Positions 33,298 through 45,385 of a stretch of DNA of 64,000 bases are shown here, in pieces. A program made the position numbers and the translations under genes. The stretch is from Scalesia atractyloides (Eukaryota; Streptophyta; Magnoliopsida; Asterales; Asteraceae): positions 45,210,869 through 45,274,868 of the forward strand of contig CAMTDV010000018.1 of NCBI GenBank assembly GCA_947069175.1. Reading direction: 5' to 3'. The first letter of the stretch is position 1. Each line of letters begins with the position of its first letter. Below the pieces are notes generated by a model that had not been told where the DNA came from, ran no database searches, and saw nothing but the letters and a program-made list of their open reading frames with translations.

Positions 33298-33479
33298 CCC
33301 CCATTGTTACAACCAATTTCCTTGCTCATTCACTCTTTCTTTCTCTCTTGCTCTATTTGGAGGCTATCACTTAGTTGGAGGCTTCCCAACTGAGCATTCT
33401 TATTCTCGGGGCTCTTCAAGTGTTCTCCAACACAAGTAAGTGCCCTCTCCTAGTCTTGTTCCATTTCTTTTAGCTTGTT

Positions 33480-33780
33480 TAAGCTAAAAGTCAAACAGTT
33501 TGACTTTCTATTTGACTTTCAGTTTTGACCATTAATTGGTCAAGTCAAAGTCCAATTGGATTTTGCAACGTGATCGTAATCACGATGGTGATGATCCATA
33601 GCGATCATACCTACTGATTACCACGTTTACTAGTCGAAATGACGAGCCAAAGTTTCAGTCAATAATACGTAAAGTGCGCATTATACAGCGGAACTATTTT
33701 CGGGTATCAAAACACTTTGTTTTGATACCAAATAAGTTTTATAAACTTAGTTAGACATGTTTAACATGTCTAACTCATCA
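33480..33780 (+). repeat. Chain of inverted repeats in LTR A leader
   Basis: Consecutive short inverted repeats: AAGTCAAAC/GTTTGACTT, TTGACC/GGTCAA, CGTGAT/ATCACG, GTATCAAAAC/GTTTTGATAC and AGACATGT/ACATGTCT. The same chain is at about 26600-26880 (minus), 52120-52410 and 60735-61030, and in changed form in element D (35230-35530, 41910-42200). Confidence 0.7.
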
Positions 33781-35059
33781 CTGTTAGTTTAGTGCTTGTT
33801 TAGGGTCGTAAGTCGAGCAGTCTTGACCACCGCTTTGACTTTCGAATCCGACCCGTTTGGTCGATCTTAGGATCCGACCAAACTCATATTAGTGACCATA
33901 GTTGTATAGGGAATAACCCTCTGGGGTTATACCTTATGGTCATGTCGTTTGGTTAGCATTATGTTAAGTCGCTTATTGTGACATCGGAGCCATTTCAAGA
34001 ATCAAAAAATACCAATCAATTCTGACTCTAATGAAATCCTGTGTTTCATTCACGAGAATTGTATAATTACATGTGACATTCATTCATTTAGGTCCATGTA
34101 CAGTTTCGACTCCTCAAAGTTTCTATGGAATTTATACGCAAACTGTTACGCAAACGAAACCAATTTAACGCAACGTATATTGCGGATTAGTGACATAAGC
34201 TAGACATACCTTAAATATCCTTTACATAACTTAGAAATAAGTTTTGAAGGGTTTGGTATGTAAAAAAAAATTTATTCGATCATAGGGACTATTTACGACA
34301 AACTGCGAACGTCTGCCGATTCTCGCAGCAACGTACGCTCCAGAACAAGGTCACAATCTTAACATACCTTAAATACCCTTTACATAACTTTGAAATAAGT
34401 TTTGAGGGCTTTGGTATGGCAAAATCACACTTTTGTAACTTCAGGGGCTATTTTGCAAATTTCGTGAAACTATGCCTTTTTGAGTATATTGCTATCCGAA
34501 ACACGTTCGGACATTAAAAATTTTTATAATCATCAATATATTATATGATAGTGATTGGAATGCGAAAAATCCGTTCGTTACGCATTTACGGTCACGCACG
34601 CGTTCGTTACGATTTTCGTCGTAATTAACCGAAAACCGCGATCGTACTGCCAAACGAACCGACCTATTGAATATTTTTCAACACATTTCAATTTCCCTAC
34701 ACTTTAACATACTTATTGATCTTTGAAATGAGCTTAACGAGTGCTAGAAGTGCCCGAAACGCAACGAAACACGTGCAGGGACCTGTTCTGCCAATTTTGA
34801 AACTTCAGAACTGAACATGGGAGCTAGGTGTAGCCCGACGCTCAAAGGGATTACCCGTCGTGCTTGGTGATGCCCCTGTTTTCACAAAAAAATATTAGCT
34901 GGCAGCTTCCCAGCTCATTCCCTTGCCACCAATACGCAAATTATGACACCTATCTTGCATTTTGCCACACTTAACCTGCATCTAACACCTCAATAAACAC
35001 TTGTTATCATCCTAGAGCAATGGCCTAACACTTGTCATGATTTGGTGGACTTTGGATCA

Positions 35060-35068
35060 TTATAAATA
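35060..35068 (+). promoter_or_regulatory. TATA box of element D 5' LTR
   Basis: TTATAAATACC about 1,085 bp into the LTR, matching 41747-41757 in the 3' LTR. Confidence 0.55.
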
Positions 35069-36594
35069 CCAATGATCATGTGAATTTTGAACTCTTTAAC
35101 CACCTTCTTGCTTCAACCTGTCACACATCCGAATTTTCACTCATTGTGGAGCTTCCTCTGGTGTCTTTGATCTTTTCCCTTGTGTTTGTAAGGGATCCTT
35201 CATGCCATGTTCAATTTCTATAGCTTAATTTGACTAAAAATCAAACAGTTTGACTTCTGTTTGACTTTTAGTTTTGATCATGAATTGATCAAGTTATGGC
35301 TCAATTGAATCTTGCAAAATGATGATAATCAAGGTGGTTATGATCCCTAAAAATCATTCCTACTGATTATCACCATTTCTAGTCATTTTGGCAAGCCAAA
35401 GTTTGGGTCAAAATGCGATTTTTGCGCATTTTGAAACGGATCTAATTCCAGGAGTCAAAACAGTTTGTTTTGATGTCAACACTCTTTTATAAACTTATTT
35501 AGACATGTCAAAACATGTCTAAATCATCACACTTATTTTAGTGCTTGTTTAGAGTCGAAAGTTGAACGGTTTGACCACCGCTTTGACTTTCTAATCTGAC
35601 CCGTTTGGTTGATCTTTTGATCCGACCAAATATAAATTTGTGACCATTAATATAAAGGGAATAACCTTCTGAGGTTATACCTTATGGTCATGTTGTTTGG
35701 ATAGTGTTATGATAACTAGTTGTTATAATCCTCAATAACGACCAAAATGCCCTTTTCACGAATAAATCAACTTTGAGCTTCTTTAACATAAAATTTGAGT
35801 TGTATTCAGATCAAATAACATTTTCAAACATGTTTAAGCATTAAAAACTTATCATAACACATATCTAACCATCCAAATGCGTAGTTACGCAAATGACGCG
35901 TTAAAGTGGCTTAAACTACCTTAAGGGGTCATAACGGGTCAAAAGCACATAAAAATCTTTCCAACTCAGAATTATAACTTATTAAACCATGTCATACGAG
36001 TCCCAATTCTCATTTGGTTTATAAGGTGCCATTCTATCCAAATCCTCCGTTTTCAAGTTCCGATATTTACTTGTTATCCGATTCATTTGGACAAACACTT
36101 GATTCCTTGATCTTCGGACGTTGATCATACACTTGTACAAGGCTCATTCGCAAATCCCAGGCGGGTACATCGCTCCCCTCTTTTATATTTACAAATGTTT
36201 TGGGGTGATTCATATGTGCTAATTGTTTTCAAGTTTTCAAAGTACAAATACTATGGTTTATATAACAATATGGTTTCAATAATGCGATACAACTTCTTGG
36301 TGCGTTATCCAAGATACGAATGGCATTCATTAACATTGTTATGCCGCCCAGTAATAAGTTATGGTACCATAGGATTGACAATCCCGATACTAGGCTATTC
36401 ACTTCATCTGGTGGGTAGTTTGGTGAACGACAGAAACTATTTATGACTAACAAATCATTCGTTGATTTGCTAGTCTTATTAAAGAAATCGTTTAGGATCT
36501 ATTTAAGATACCCTTGGGGTATAGTCGAGTCAACAAAGGTTTGAATGTATTCATTAAAGAACGACCAAAAGTTTTCACAATTATAACAAGGAAC

Positions 36595-36725
36595 GATTGG
36601 TTTATAACAAGGAACGATGAACGATGAACAATGAACGATGAACGATGAACGATGAATAATTGGTTTACAACAAGGAACGATGAACAATTTGTTTATAACA
36701 ATGGTTTATTACGAGGAACGATGAA
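36595..36725 (+). repeat. Short tandem repeat in element D 5' LTR
   Basis: Repeats of GAACGAT and GAACAAT, with interspersed GGTTTATAACAAG, about 130 bp. The 3' LTR has the same tract at about 43258-43400 with different copy numbers, as expected of slippage. Confidence 0.8.
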
Positions 36726-37320
36726 TGATGAACAAATGTTTTCAAACAATGTCACACCATGATTTTCGATTAAAGATATAAATCATACGAGTTATTTCAA
36801 GACGATTTACAAGTTGGAATTACAAAACAAATGTTTTCGAGTCAAGGTTCATGGCTACTATATTTTATAACTTTTAACCATTTATTTTAGTTGAATAACT
36901 ATTACAATATCAAATGCTTTCAAAACAAGGTTTCACTTACGACTCTAGTAGTCGGGTTATTTATATTGCAATATATATAAAGCCATGGGCTTGACATGTT
37001 CACAAAACTTATGTACTCGCCGACATATTTTTGCTGACTCGTTTTCACATATGTTTCAGGGAACGATGCTAGATGATACTGATGCGTGCTCATGTAGGAT
37101 CGGACTTGGACCTAGTGCCTTAATAACAAGAAACACAATAATTATGCATGCTTGTTGTTTCGTTGTTTAAAAATTTTTAAGACAATTATGACAATGTAAT
37201 ATGTTCAATATTCAAATAAAATGAAACTTCAAATACCATGTGTTGTTGAGACAATATGTTAACGTGACTCCCAAGTGTTTCTGCCGCGTGTTGTGTTACG
37301 CGATTTGGGGTGTTACAGGT

Positions 37321-37332
37321 TGGTATCAGAGC
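37321..37332 (+). other. PBS of element D
   Basis: TGGTATCAGAGC three bases after the LTR end, a perfect match to the initiator Met tRNA type primer site. Confidence 0.9.
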
Positions 37333-37930
37333 ACTGGTTATAGGGAATTAGGTTACTAGTAATGCTTTGACCTAGACTATAACCTTCCTAGGACCCAAAC
37401 GCAAGTTTACTTGTGTTTAGATTCTTAATGCATTACCATCACCTATCCTTAGGTGATTACCAAAAACAAAGCATATCACATCTTTTGAAAGTCAAAATTT
37501 TTCCAAAACATCACAACGAATCATCTATCCTTAGATGATTTATTTTTGGGCTTTGTGCCTTCAAAGTTTTCAAAATATCATCAAAGTTTGGTTTTATTAA
37601 TGTGAACACGTGCAATCTGTAATGGTGGGTGCCTGTGCCCCGAGTTTTCTGTCTAAGGCTGGAGTGTTTGTACAATTCCACTTAATGAACCAGTCACTCT
37701 TACCTGGGAACTCTTAGGGTGAGTGTCCACTTATAGGCTAAAGCATGTCTTCGTGATACATTATAAAGACCCATTTACTTTGATTAGTCACTATGTCATT
37801 TGTTTGTTCTTAGTACTAAACAATTGATCACAATCCTTATGCGTCGCCGATATTTCTTTTAAAATTTCATTTTGGCTATCCAATATCAATCTCATTCGGT
37901 TTCACTCATATTTTCCTTTTCTCTTTTAGA

Positions 37931-38445
37931 ATGTCTCCTAGTCGCAACGATGCTCAAAAGTCTGAACTAGCTGCCACCATCGCGCAACAGATAGGCACAA
38001 TAATCAGTGTGGCCGTTAAGTTAACCATAGCCTTATCCAATTCTGATGCGACTACTCATGAGGCACCAAAGAAGACGGAAGCCAAGCCTTAAAAAAATCA
38101 AGGAAGCGTAAAGCTTCAAAGAATCCTACATTGATTAATCCAATTCCGCTTAACCAAGTGGGACCTAGCCAGGTGACTCTACCACCCGCTAAGAAACCAT
38201 ACACAGGAAAAGCACCCCTGTGCAATCAATGTAACCTTCATCACTATGCCAGTGTTCACTGCCGAAAATGTTTTAACTGTGGACAAATTGGTCATAAAGC
38301 AAGGGTCTATCGTTTGGCTACCCCACCAAACCAAGCAATGGCAGTTCCTACTCAACTTATCGCAACTCCTCATGCGATACTGGGTTGTCCTAACTACCCA
38401 CATGGAATTTGCTTCAATGGTGGTTATCCTAATCATTTCAACTAA
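37931..38445 (+). pseudogene. gag: Element D shortened gag
   Basis: The ATG at 37931 gives MSPSRNDAQKSELAATIAQQ, which matches the N-terminus of the family gag. The whole capsid domain is then missing, and the frame stops at the TAA after KKTEAKP (about 38091). In another frame the C-terminal part follows: SRKRKASKNPTL, KKPYTGKAPLCNQCNLHHYA, and knuckle CFNCGQIGHKARVY, whose final Cys is Tyr. Some 600-700 bases of gag have been lost relative to E. It is unlikely to make a working capsid. Start chosen by match to MPPH/MPPR of relatives and by the TTTTAG before it. Confidence 0.85.
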
Positions 38446-39749
38446 TCAGGCTGGCAAATGACGACTCAACGTATGGACACAAGATCTACACTGGCAATGT
38501 TAAGGCTTGTGCTGATATCTAAATAAACACTTAAACTTCTATGTTTGCTGTTTATTTCCCAAGAACCTTGAAAGCACTTTGATTTTCTATAAATAAATTT
38601 GGTTGTTTCCCTATTATTTACAAATGCGATTATATATGTGTGTTCCTCCCCTACAATACCAATACCAATAACATTAACATGGTTCCTTGCGCATCAAACA
38701 ACTCTTGTAGTTTCTTTCATTTTGCGATCGCCCGCGATCTCTACAAAAATCCTAAGTACTTGTTTCTTTTAAAGAACAATGTACAAGGTACAAGTTACAA
38801 CTCTTAAAAAATAATCAAAGTATCACTTTAAATCCTTGATTGGATACCTAAGGATACTTCCATGAGTCCTTAAATGGTCTTATGCAATATGTTTATGAGC
38901 ATTTCAATGTTCTCTCGTTTTCATTATACCATACATAATGATTTCAAAGATACCTTACACGATTTCAAAAGAAATTTCACATGGTTTTCAAATATTCTAA
39001 CATAGCATACTTACCAAATATACATAGTGCAAGATTTCATGCATATTTTCAAAAACCATACGTCTTAAATCACAGATTTTTCATATGTTTTCAAAACATT
39101 TTAATATGGTATATTTACCTAATATAGCTATCGCATAATTTCAAAAACATTATATGTATGATTTCCAAAATCATTGAACATATTTTCAAAGACTCCATGC
39201 ATGATTTTCAATGACATTTTGCTCCATAAATTGACCAAACATACTTAGTGTGTTTCAAAACATTTTCGCGTACAAATCCTTATAAAATCTTCCTATCCTT
39301 ATAGTTAGATTCTTCTGGATGTTTAAAGTGCAAATCGAAGTCCTTAATTGGATTCTTTGTGTACTTTAATGCAAGACAATGTGACAAGACGATGTGACTA
39401 AACCAAATCCTTACAAAATCTTTCTATCTTCATAGTTAGATTCTTGCGGATGCTTGAAGTACTAAATGAACTTCTTGATTGGGTTCCTAGTGTACTTTAA
39501 CTACTTATGTACAAACTGATGACAAGTTAATAACAAGTTGATGACCAAATTGACAATTCTGTGATTATGTGTTTATGTGTTAAGTTGATTCAAATGTTCG
39601 TTATCAAAATCCTTGTAGAATCTTCCATATCTTCATATATAGATTCTTAGACGGATATCCGAAAGTACTATCTTAAATACTTGAATGGGTTAATCTATGC
39701 AAATAGTTAAGCCCTAGGATTCTAAAGTACTATTCCTAATTCGATTCAT
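38446..39749 (+). other. Element D non-coding internal region
   Basis: There is no pol and no long frame. It contains many ATTTTCAAA(A)CAT-type words (38930-39260). Three diverged copies of a block of about 90 bp (TCCTTATAAAATCTTCCTAT, TTAGATTCTT, then a TGGATTCTTTGTGTACTTTA-like end) start near 39280, 39413 and 39610. This replaces the region where pol should be. Confidence 0.7.
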
Positions 39750-40385
39750 AGTTAAAGAGACCTTTTAGGGTCTAGTTAAAGAAACCTTTCAGGGTTTAGT
39801 TAAAGAGGCCTTTCAGGGTCTAGTTAAAGAGATCATTCGTTGATCTAGTTAAAGAAACCATTCAAGGTTTAGTTAAAGAGGCCTTTCAGGGTCTATTAAA
39901 AGAGATCATTCATTGATCTAGTTAAAGAAACCTTTCAGGGTTTAGTTAAGGAGGCCTTTCAGGGTCTAGTTAAAAAGATCATTCGTTGATCTAGTTAAAG
40001 ATGTCTTTCAGGGCCTAGTTAAAGAAGTCTTTCAGAGCTTAGTTAAAGAGGTCTTTCAGGGCCTAGTTAAAGAAGTCTTTCATGGCTTAGTTAAAGAGGG
40101 GTTTCAGGGCCTAGCTAAAGAAGTCATTCAGTGCTTAGTTAAAGAGGTCTTTCAGGGCTTAGTTAAAGAGATTGCTCCTCGATCTAGTTAAAGAGATCAT
40201 GTGTTGATGTAGTTAAAGATATTGCTCGTCAATCTAGTTAAAGGGACCATGTGTTGATCTAGTTAAAGAGATTGTCCGTCAATCTAGTTAAAGAGATCAT
40301 GTGATGATCTAGTTAAGGAGACACTTTGGTGGTCTATTTAAAGAGATCATGCGTTGATCTAATTAAAGAGATCCCGATGTGGTCT
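39750..40385 (+). repeat. 26-unit tandem hairpin array in element D
   Basis: Units of about 24 bp: AGTTAAAG, a 5-base arm, a 6-7-base loop (often TTTCAG or ATTCGTT) and a 5-base complementary arm. Arm pairs include AGACC/GGTCT, AAACC/GGTTT, AGATC/GATCT, AGATTG/CAATCT, AAGTC/GGCTT and AGGCC/GGTCT. About 18 of 26 pair fully if G-T is allowed, and most of the rest have a single mismatch. Confidence 0.85.
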
Positions 40386-40570
40386 AGACAAGTCATTCCA
40401 TGTTTACTCATATGATTTTTCCCCTACACATCACAAAATAAACTATGCGAACTGTGCAACGAATTGAGTAATTATGGATGCATACATAATTATAAAATCC
40501 CTTGCATAGAAAACCATAGCAAGTTTTGTCATGCGTGAGAACCTATAGTAATAAGAATAACGAAATGGGG

Positions 40571-40639
40571 ACAATGTAATAAGGACATGGTGGATACGCC
40601 GTTGGTACTTCCTATATATAAGTGTTCCTTATCACATTG
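40571..40639 (+). other. Conserved 69-nt stem-loop, element D internal copy
   Basis: Arms CAATGTAATAAGGACA and TGTTCCTTATCACATTG pair apart from one bulge and one mismatch. The 35-base loop (40588-40622) is the same as in LTR A except at two positions that also vary elsewhere. Here the element is in the internal region just before the PPT, not in the LTR. Confidence 0.75.
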
Positions 40640-40652
40640 CAAGTGTGGAGAC

Positions 40653-40664
40653 TGTAGGGGAGAC
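40653..40664 (+). other. PPT of element D
   Basis: TGTAGGGGAGAC directly before the 3' LTR start TGTGACATCTGAG. Confidence 0.85.
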
Positions 40665-43600
40665 TGTGACATCTGAGCCTTTTCAAGCATCAAACAATAA
40701 CGATCAATTCTGACTATAATGAGATTTTGTATTTCATTCTCGAGAATTGTATAATTACATGTGACATTCATTCATTTAGGTCCATGTACAGTTTCGACTT
40801 CTCAAAGTTTCTATGGAAGTTATACGCAAACTGTTACGCAAACGAAACCAATTTAACGCAACGTATATTGCGGATTAGTGGCATAAGCTAGACATACCTT
40901 AAATATCCTTTACATAACTTAGAAATAAGTTTTGAAGGGTTTGGTATGTCAAAAACAAGTTTATTCGATCACAGGGACTATTTACGACAAACTGCGAACG
41001 TCTGCCGATTCTCGCAGCAACGTACGCTCCAGAACAAGGTGACAATCTTAACATACCTTAAATACCGTTACATAACTTTGAAATAAGTTTTAAGGGCTTC
41101 GGTATAGCAAAATCACACTTTTGTAACTTCAGGGGCTATTTTGCAAATTTCACGAAACTATGCCTTTTTGCGTATATCGCTATCCGAAACACGTTCGAAC
41201 ATTCAAATTTTTTTTCTAATAATCAATATATTATATGATAGTGATTGGAATGCTAAAAATCCGTTCGTTACGCATTTACGGTCATGCACGCGTTCGTTAC
41301 GATATTCGTCGTAATTAACCGAAAACCGCGATCGTACGGCCAAACGAACCGATCTATGGAATATTTTTCAACACCTTTCAAGTTCCCTATACTTAAACGT
41401 CCTTATGGAGCTTTGAAAGGAGGTTAACGAGTGTTAGAAGTGCCCGAAACGCGACGAAACACGTGCAGGGACCTGTTCATACAATTTTGAAACTTCAGAA
41501 CCGAACATGGGAGCTAGGTGTAGCGCGACGCTCAAAGGGGTTACCCGTCGTGCGGGGTGACGCCCCTGTTTTCATAGAAACATTAGTTGGCAGCTTCCCA
41601 GCTCATTCCCTTGCTACCAATACGCAAATTATGACACCTATCTTGCATTTTGCCACACTTAACCCGCATCTAACACCTCAATAACACTTGTTATTATCCT
41701 AGAGCATTGGCCTAACACTTGTCATGATTTGGTGGACTTTGGATCATTATAAATACCAATGATCATGTGAATTTTGAACTCTTTAACCACCTTCTTGCTT
41801 CAACCTGCCACAAATCCGAATTTTCACTCATTGTGGAGCTTCCTCTTGTGTCTTTGATCTTTTCCCTTGTGTTTGTAAGTGATCCTTCATGCCATGTTCA
41901 ATTTCTATAGCTTAATTTGACTAAAAATCAAACAGTTTGACTTTTAGTTTTGATCATGAATTGATCAAGTTATGGCTCACTTGAATCTTGCAAAATGATG
42001 ATAAACAAGGTGGTTATGATCCCTAAAAATCATGCCTACTGATTATCACCATTTCTAGTCATTTTGGCAAGTTAAAGTTTCGGTCAAAATGCGATTTTTA
42101 CGTATTTTGCGATGGATCTAATTCCAGGAGTCAAAACAGTTTGTTTTGATGCCAAAACTCTTTTATAAACTTATTTAGACATGTCAAAACATGTCTAAAT
42201 CGTCACTCTTATTTTAGTGCTTGTTTAGAGTCGAAAGTTGAACGGTTTGACCACCGCTTTGACTTTCTAATCTGACCCGTTTGGTTGATCTTTGGATCTG
42301 ACCAAATATAAATTTGTGACCATAAATATAAAGGGAATAACCCTCTGAGGTTATACCTTATGGTCATGTTGTTTGGATAGTGTTATGATAACTAGTTGTT
42401 AATCCTCAATAATGACCAAAATGCCCTTTTCGCGAATAAATCAACTTTGAGCTTATGTAGATAAAATTTGAGATGTATTCTGATCATAAATTTTTCAAAC
42501 ATGTTTAAGCATTAAAGACTTATCATAACACATATCTAACCATCCAAATGCGCAGTTACGCAAATGACGTGTTAAAGTGGCTTAAACTACTTTAACGGGT
42601 CATAACGGGTCAAAAGCACATAAAAATCTTTCCAACTAAGAATGATAACTTATTAAACCATGTCATATGAGTCCCAATACTCATTTGGTTTATAAGTTGC
42701 CATTCTATCCAAATCCTCCGTTTTCAAGTTCCGATATTTACAGGTTATCCGATTCATTAGGACACACACTTGATTCCTTGATCTTCGGACGTTGATCATA
42801 AACTTGTACAAGGCTCATTCGCAAATCTCAGGTGAGTACATCACTCCCCTCTTTTATGTTTACAAATGTTTTGGGGTGATTCATATGTGCTAATTGTTTT
42901 CAAGTTTTCAAAGTACAAATACTATGGTTTATATAACAATATGGTTTAATAATGCGATACAACTTGTTGGTGCGTTATACAAGATACAAATGACATTCAT
43001 TAACATTGTTATGCCGCCCAGTAGTAAGTTATGGTATCATAGGATTGACAATCCCATGACTAGGCTATTCACTGGATTTGGCGGGTAGTTTGGTGAACGA
43101 CAGAAACAGTTTATGACTAACAAATCATTCGTTGATTTGCTAGTCTTATTAAAGAGATCTTTTAGGATCTATTTAAGATACCCTTGGGGTATAGTCAAGT
43201 CAACAAAGGTTTGAATGTATTCATTAGAGAACGAACAAAAGTTTTCACAATTATAACAAGGAACGATTGGTTTATAACAAGGAACGATGAACGATGAACA
43301 ATGAACGATGAACGATGAACAATTGGTTTACAACAAGGAATGATGAACAATTTGTTTATAACAAATGGTTTATTACGAGGAACGATGAACGACGAACAAA
43401 TGTTTTCAAACAATGTCACACAAGGATTTTCGATTAAAGATATAAATCTTACGAGTATTTTCAAGACGATTTACAAGTTGGAATTACAAAACAAATGTTT
43501 TCGAGTCAAGGTTCATGGCTACTAGATTTTATAACTTTTAACCATTTGTTGAATAACTATTACAATATCAAATGCTTTCAAAACAAGGTTTCACTTACGA

Positions 43601-43977
43601 CTCTAGTAGTCGGGTTATTTATATTGCAATATATACAAAGCCATGGGCTTGACATGTTCACAAAACCTATGTACTCGCCGGCATATTTTTGCTGACTCGT
43701 TTCACATATGTTTCAGGGAATGATGCTAGATGATACTGATGCATGCTCATGTAGGATCGGACTTGGAACTAGTGCCTTAATAACAAGAAAGACAATAATT
43801 ATGCATGCTTGTTGTTTCGTTGTTTAAAAATTTCTAAGAAAACTATGACAATGTAATCTTTGTTCAATATTAAAATAAAATGAAACTTCAAATACCATGT
43901 GTTGTTGAGACAATCTGTTAACCTGACTCCCTAAGTGTTTCCGCCGCGTGTTGTTTTACGCGATTTGGGGTGTTATA
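40665..43977 (+). repeat. 3' LTR of element D
   Basis: 3,313 bp, TGTGACATCTGAG to GGTGTTATA (final TGTTACA changed). It differs from the 5' LTR by scattered substitutions and small indels, roughly 5 percent by eye. It has TATA at 41748, donor at 41875, acceptor ending 43716 and two array-type hairpin units near 43150-43195 (AGATC TTTTAG GATCT and ATACC..GGTAT). Confidence 0.9.
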
Positions 43978-44569
43978 CTTATTATGCCTTTAATAATGAC
44001 CAAAATGCCCTTTTTGCGCATAACTCGACTTTAAACATATGTAACATAAATTTTGACATATAATTTGATGTTACAACATTATTAAACATGTTTTGGCACA
44101 TAAGACTTATCATAAAATATATCTAACCACCCGAACAGATATTTACGCAAATGACACGTTAAAGTAGCGTAAACTACCTTAACGAGTCATAACGGATCAA
44201 AAGCACTTAGAAATCTTTCCAAATCAGAATGTTAACTTTATTAAACCATTTCATATGAGTTCCAACACTCATTTGGTTTATGAGGTTTTATTCTATCCGA
44301 AGCTTCTGATTAAGATCCCGACATTTACATAGTTATCTGATATTAAGACTCACTGGATTTCCGGGCTCTTGAGCTTTGTAAATCCATCTTGAACAAGGAT
44401 ACTTTTGCAATCCCAAGTGAGTACATAGTCCCTCTTTTACGTTTTCAAATGATTTGGGGTGATACACATGTGCCTATTGTTATTTTTCATGCTTTCACGT
44501 TTTCATCACATAAACTTGCTATGTTCGTCTTGTACAATATATAGTACATGATTTCAATTATGTTTTGCT

Positions 44570-44765
44570 ATGTATGTTGACTGAGCATGCTAGTACATTG
44601 ATTTCAAAGACATCTTTTGCGGCATATGTTGACTTAGCATATGAGCACGTTGATTTACATTACATTTCGCAATGTATATTGACTGAGCATGCTAGCACAT
44701 TGATTTCATGGACATTTCTACTTCGTGTGTTGACTTAGCATACTTAGTACATGGTTTAAAGACAT
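44570..44765 (+). repeat. TTGACT hairpin repeats in LTR A
   Basis: Four units of about 50 bp with core arm-TTGACTKAG-arm: TATG..CATG, CATATG..CATATG, and GTGTG..CATAC. Other copies are in LTR B (53180-53365), LTR C (61810-61995) and the fragment at 640-720. TTGACT is also a W-box core, so a binding-site role is possible. Confidence 0.65.
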
Positions 44766-45316
44766 TTTTCATGACATTGCTTACATTGACTATGATATTT
44801 TGTATGTTTAACAAGACATAATACATTCATTAACATTGATCACGCCGCTCGTTAGTATGTAATGGTACCATAGGACTTGACAAATCCCGTTCCCCGCTTC
44901 CTAGGTTTGTTTGGAAGTAGGGAATGACAGAATCCGAATACATTTTTGATAAACCTTTGACTTGATAAGGGTTTATCTGACAGTCTCAAGGCTTGAATGT
45001 ATGCGATAAACAAAACTAGATAAATGTTCGTATCAAATAAAGCAACAGTTTTCAAAACATAACTTTTGATTTAAACCTTGGTTTATTCAAAGACATTGTT
45101 TTATACAAGACATTTGATCATACACGACATTATTACATATGGATTAAGTATAGACTTTTACTTGCCATACAAGACAAATGGTTATTACACTTCATTTTAT
45201 ATACAAGACATGGTTTACACTAACATTAGACATTGTTTACACATGACAATTGCAATTGGGTTAAACAAGACATAACTTGATAATTTTTGGTAAGGGATTT
45301 AAATAACGAAATGTGT

Positions 45317-45385
45317 GTAAAATAATAAAAGCATGGTGGATACGCCGCTAGTACTTCCTATATATAAGTGCTTTTATTATATTAC
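45317..45385 (+). other. Conserved 69-nt stem-loop, LTR A copy
   Basis: 17-base arms GTAAAATAATAAAAGCA and TGCTTTTATTATATTAC with one mismatch; 35-base loop 45334-45368 starting TGGTGGATACGCCG and containing TACTTCCTATATATAAG. Confidence 0.78.

Larger units (their letters stand above)
33977..37317 (+). repeat. 5' LTR of element D
   Basis: 3,341 bp, TGTGACATCGGAG to GGTGTTACA. TATA box TTATAAATACC at 35060-35068; donor-like TTTGTAAGG (first intron base 35188) and acceptor CATATGTTTCAG (37059). A GAACGATGAAC-type short tandem repeat lies at about 36595-36720. Two hairpin units like those of the internal array (AAAG, AAATCGTTTAGGATCT, then ATACC..GGTAT) lie at about 36480-36525. ORFs in it are not conserved. 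Confidence 0.9.
33977..43977 (+). mobile_element. Element D: non-autonomous gypsy-type element (gag remnant plus tandem repeat)
   Basis: A complete 10,001-bp insertion in LTR A with TSD CTTAT (33972-33976 and 43978-43982). LTRs 33977-37317 and 40665-43977, PBS, a 3.35-kb internal region and PPT. The internal region encodes only a shortened gag with zinc knuckles; no protease, RT, RNase H or integrase is present. The remainder is non-coding, with a 26-unit tandem array. It fits a TR-GAG/LARD type of element that would need proteins from a relative such as B or the array family. Confidence 0.9.

Noticed and set aside
36595..36725. Possible centromeric or telomeric satellite
   Set aside because: Only about 130 bp of GAACGAT-type repeats limited to the LTR of element D; no long satellite array or telomere motif in the window.
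39750..40385. CRISPR-like array
   Set aside because: Regular 24-bp units but no constant repeat with unique spacers, no cas genes, and the context is a plant retrotransposon; it is a tandem hairpin repeat.
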